Part shown: piece after piece, positions 63,770 through 64,000 of the stretch
Numbering within the stretch: the stretch's first letter is position 1
How the letters are laid out: each line of letters begins with the position of its first letter
Assembly (NCBI GenBank): GCA_005281725.1
Contig: SSBO01000009.1
Location: 11,856,250-11,920,249, forward strand
Length of the DNA: 64,000 nucleotides
Reading direction: 5' to 3'
DNA from: Wuchereria bancrofti
Lineage: Eukaryota; Nematoda; Chromadorea; Rhabditida; Onchocercidae
Notes under the pieces: model-generated
Seen by the model: the letters and a program-made list of their open reading frames with translations, nothing else
What the model was told of the DNA's origin: nothing
Databases searched by the model: none
Made by a program: the position numbers and the translations under genes

Positions 63770-64000
63770 GTTAGTTTCACTTAATTTTAATTTATATGCT
63801 ACGGATATGTAAGGTTCCATTCATAATTACAACAATAGATGATAGAGCATCGATCAATTTCTTGAATTTCATGCATGTCATTCGACTAATTTTGATGACA
63901 GATGGGTCAACCAATTTCAACATTTGTTTTCCCAATGAAATCTCTCACTAAAACACAATATATTACTTCGTTTTGCATACATATATATATCTCATTTAAT

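Noticed and set aside
1..64000. tRNA, rRNA, spliced-leader RNA genes, CRISPR arrays and bacterial endosymbiont inserts
   Set aside because: I looked for tRNA-like arms, rRNA-like conserved GC blocks, regular repeat-spacer arrays and long intronless GC-shifted frames and saw none that I could support by eye; a covariance-model scan would be decisive.

Overview
This window is nuclear DNA of a nematode, most likely a filarial or other spirurid worm. It is AT-rich, its genes have many short exons, introns end in TTTTCAG or TTTTAG, likely spliced-leader acceptor sites lie just upstream of start codons, and the genes match nematode families (Flamingo, MAGI, CDK1-like kinases). There are no bacterial features: no operators, CRISPR arrays, insertion sequences or rRNA. 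The species call is an inference from style and gene content.

Minus strand, left part. (1) 164-7927 is the 5' part of a large cadherin-superfamily gene with 18 exons in the window; it runs off the left edge. A signal peptide is followed by divergent cadherin-like repeats, a 588-codon Ser/Thr/Asp/Asn-rich exon, then further cadherin repeats. (2) 9442-11272 and (3) 13766-16453 are two tandem, diverged CDK1-type kinases with the same exon lengths and phases through the kinase core. Neither has a canonical PSTAIRE helix. (4) 22310-24320 is a three-exon gene for a small secreted protein with ten cysteines, followed by a poly(A) signal about 21 bases after the stop.

Plus strand, right part. (5) 33043-49648 is a complete MAGI scaffold gene (19 exons, about 1065 residues: PDZ, guanylate-kinase-like, two WW, five PDZ domains). 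It is interrupted by a 7-kb intron. (6) 53531-63769 and beyond is the 5' part of a Flamingo/Celsr atypical cadherin (fmi-1 family): signal peptide, N-terminal Cys-containing region, furin-like basic tract, nine cadherin repeats, membrane-distal linker and the start of the first EGF-like domain; it runs off the right edge.

Three of the six genes concern cell adhesion and junctional or polarity scaffolds (divergent cadherin, MAGI, Flamingo), two are cell-cycle-type kinases, and one is a secreted peptide. The gaps between genes (16.5-22.3, 24.3-33.0 and 49.7-53.5 kb) are AT-rich with microsatellites. They hold at most isolated candidate exons, which are listed at low confidence. I see no clearly new multi-gene system. 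The best leads are the diverged tandem CDK1 pair (one copy has lost the inhibitory Tyr15), the ten-cysteine secreted protein, a CG splice acceptor in the cadherin gene, and a perfect 17-bp inverted repeat inside the MAGI intron.
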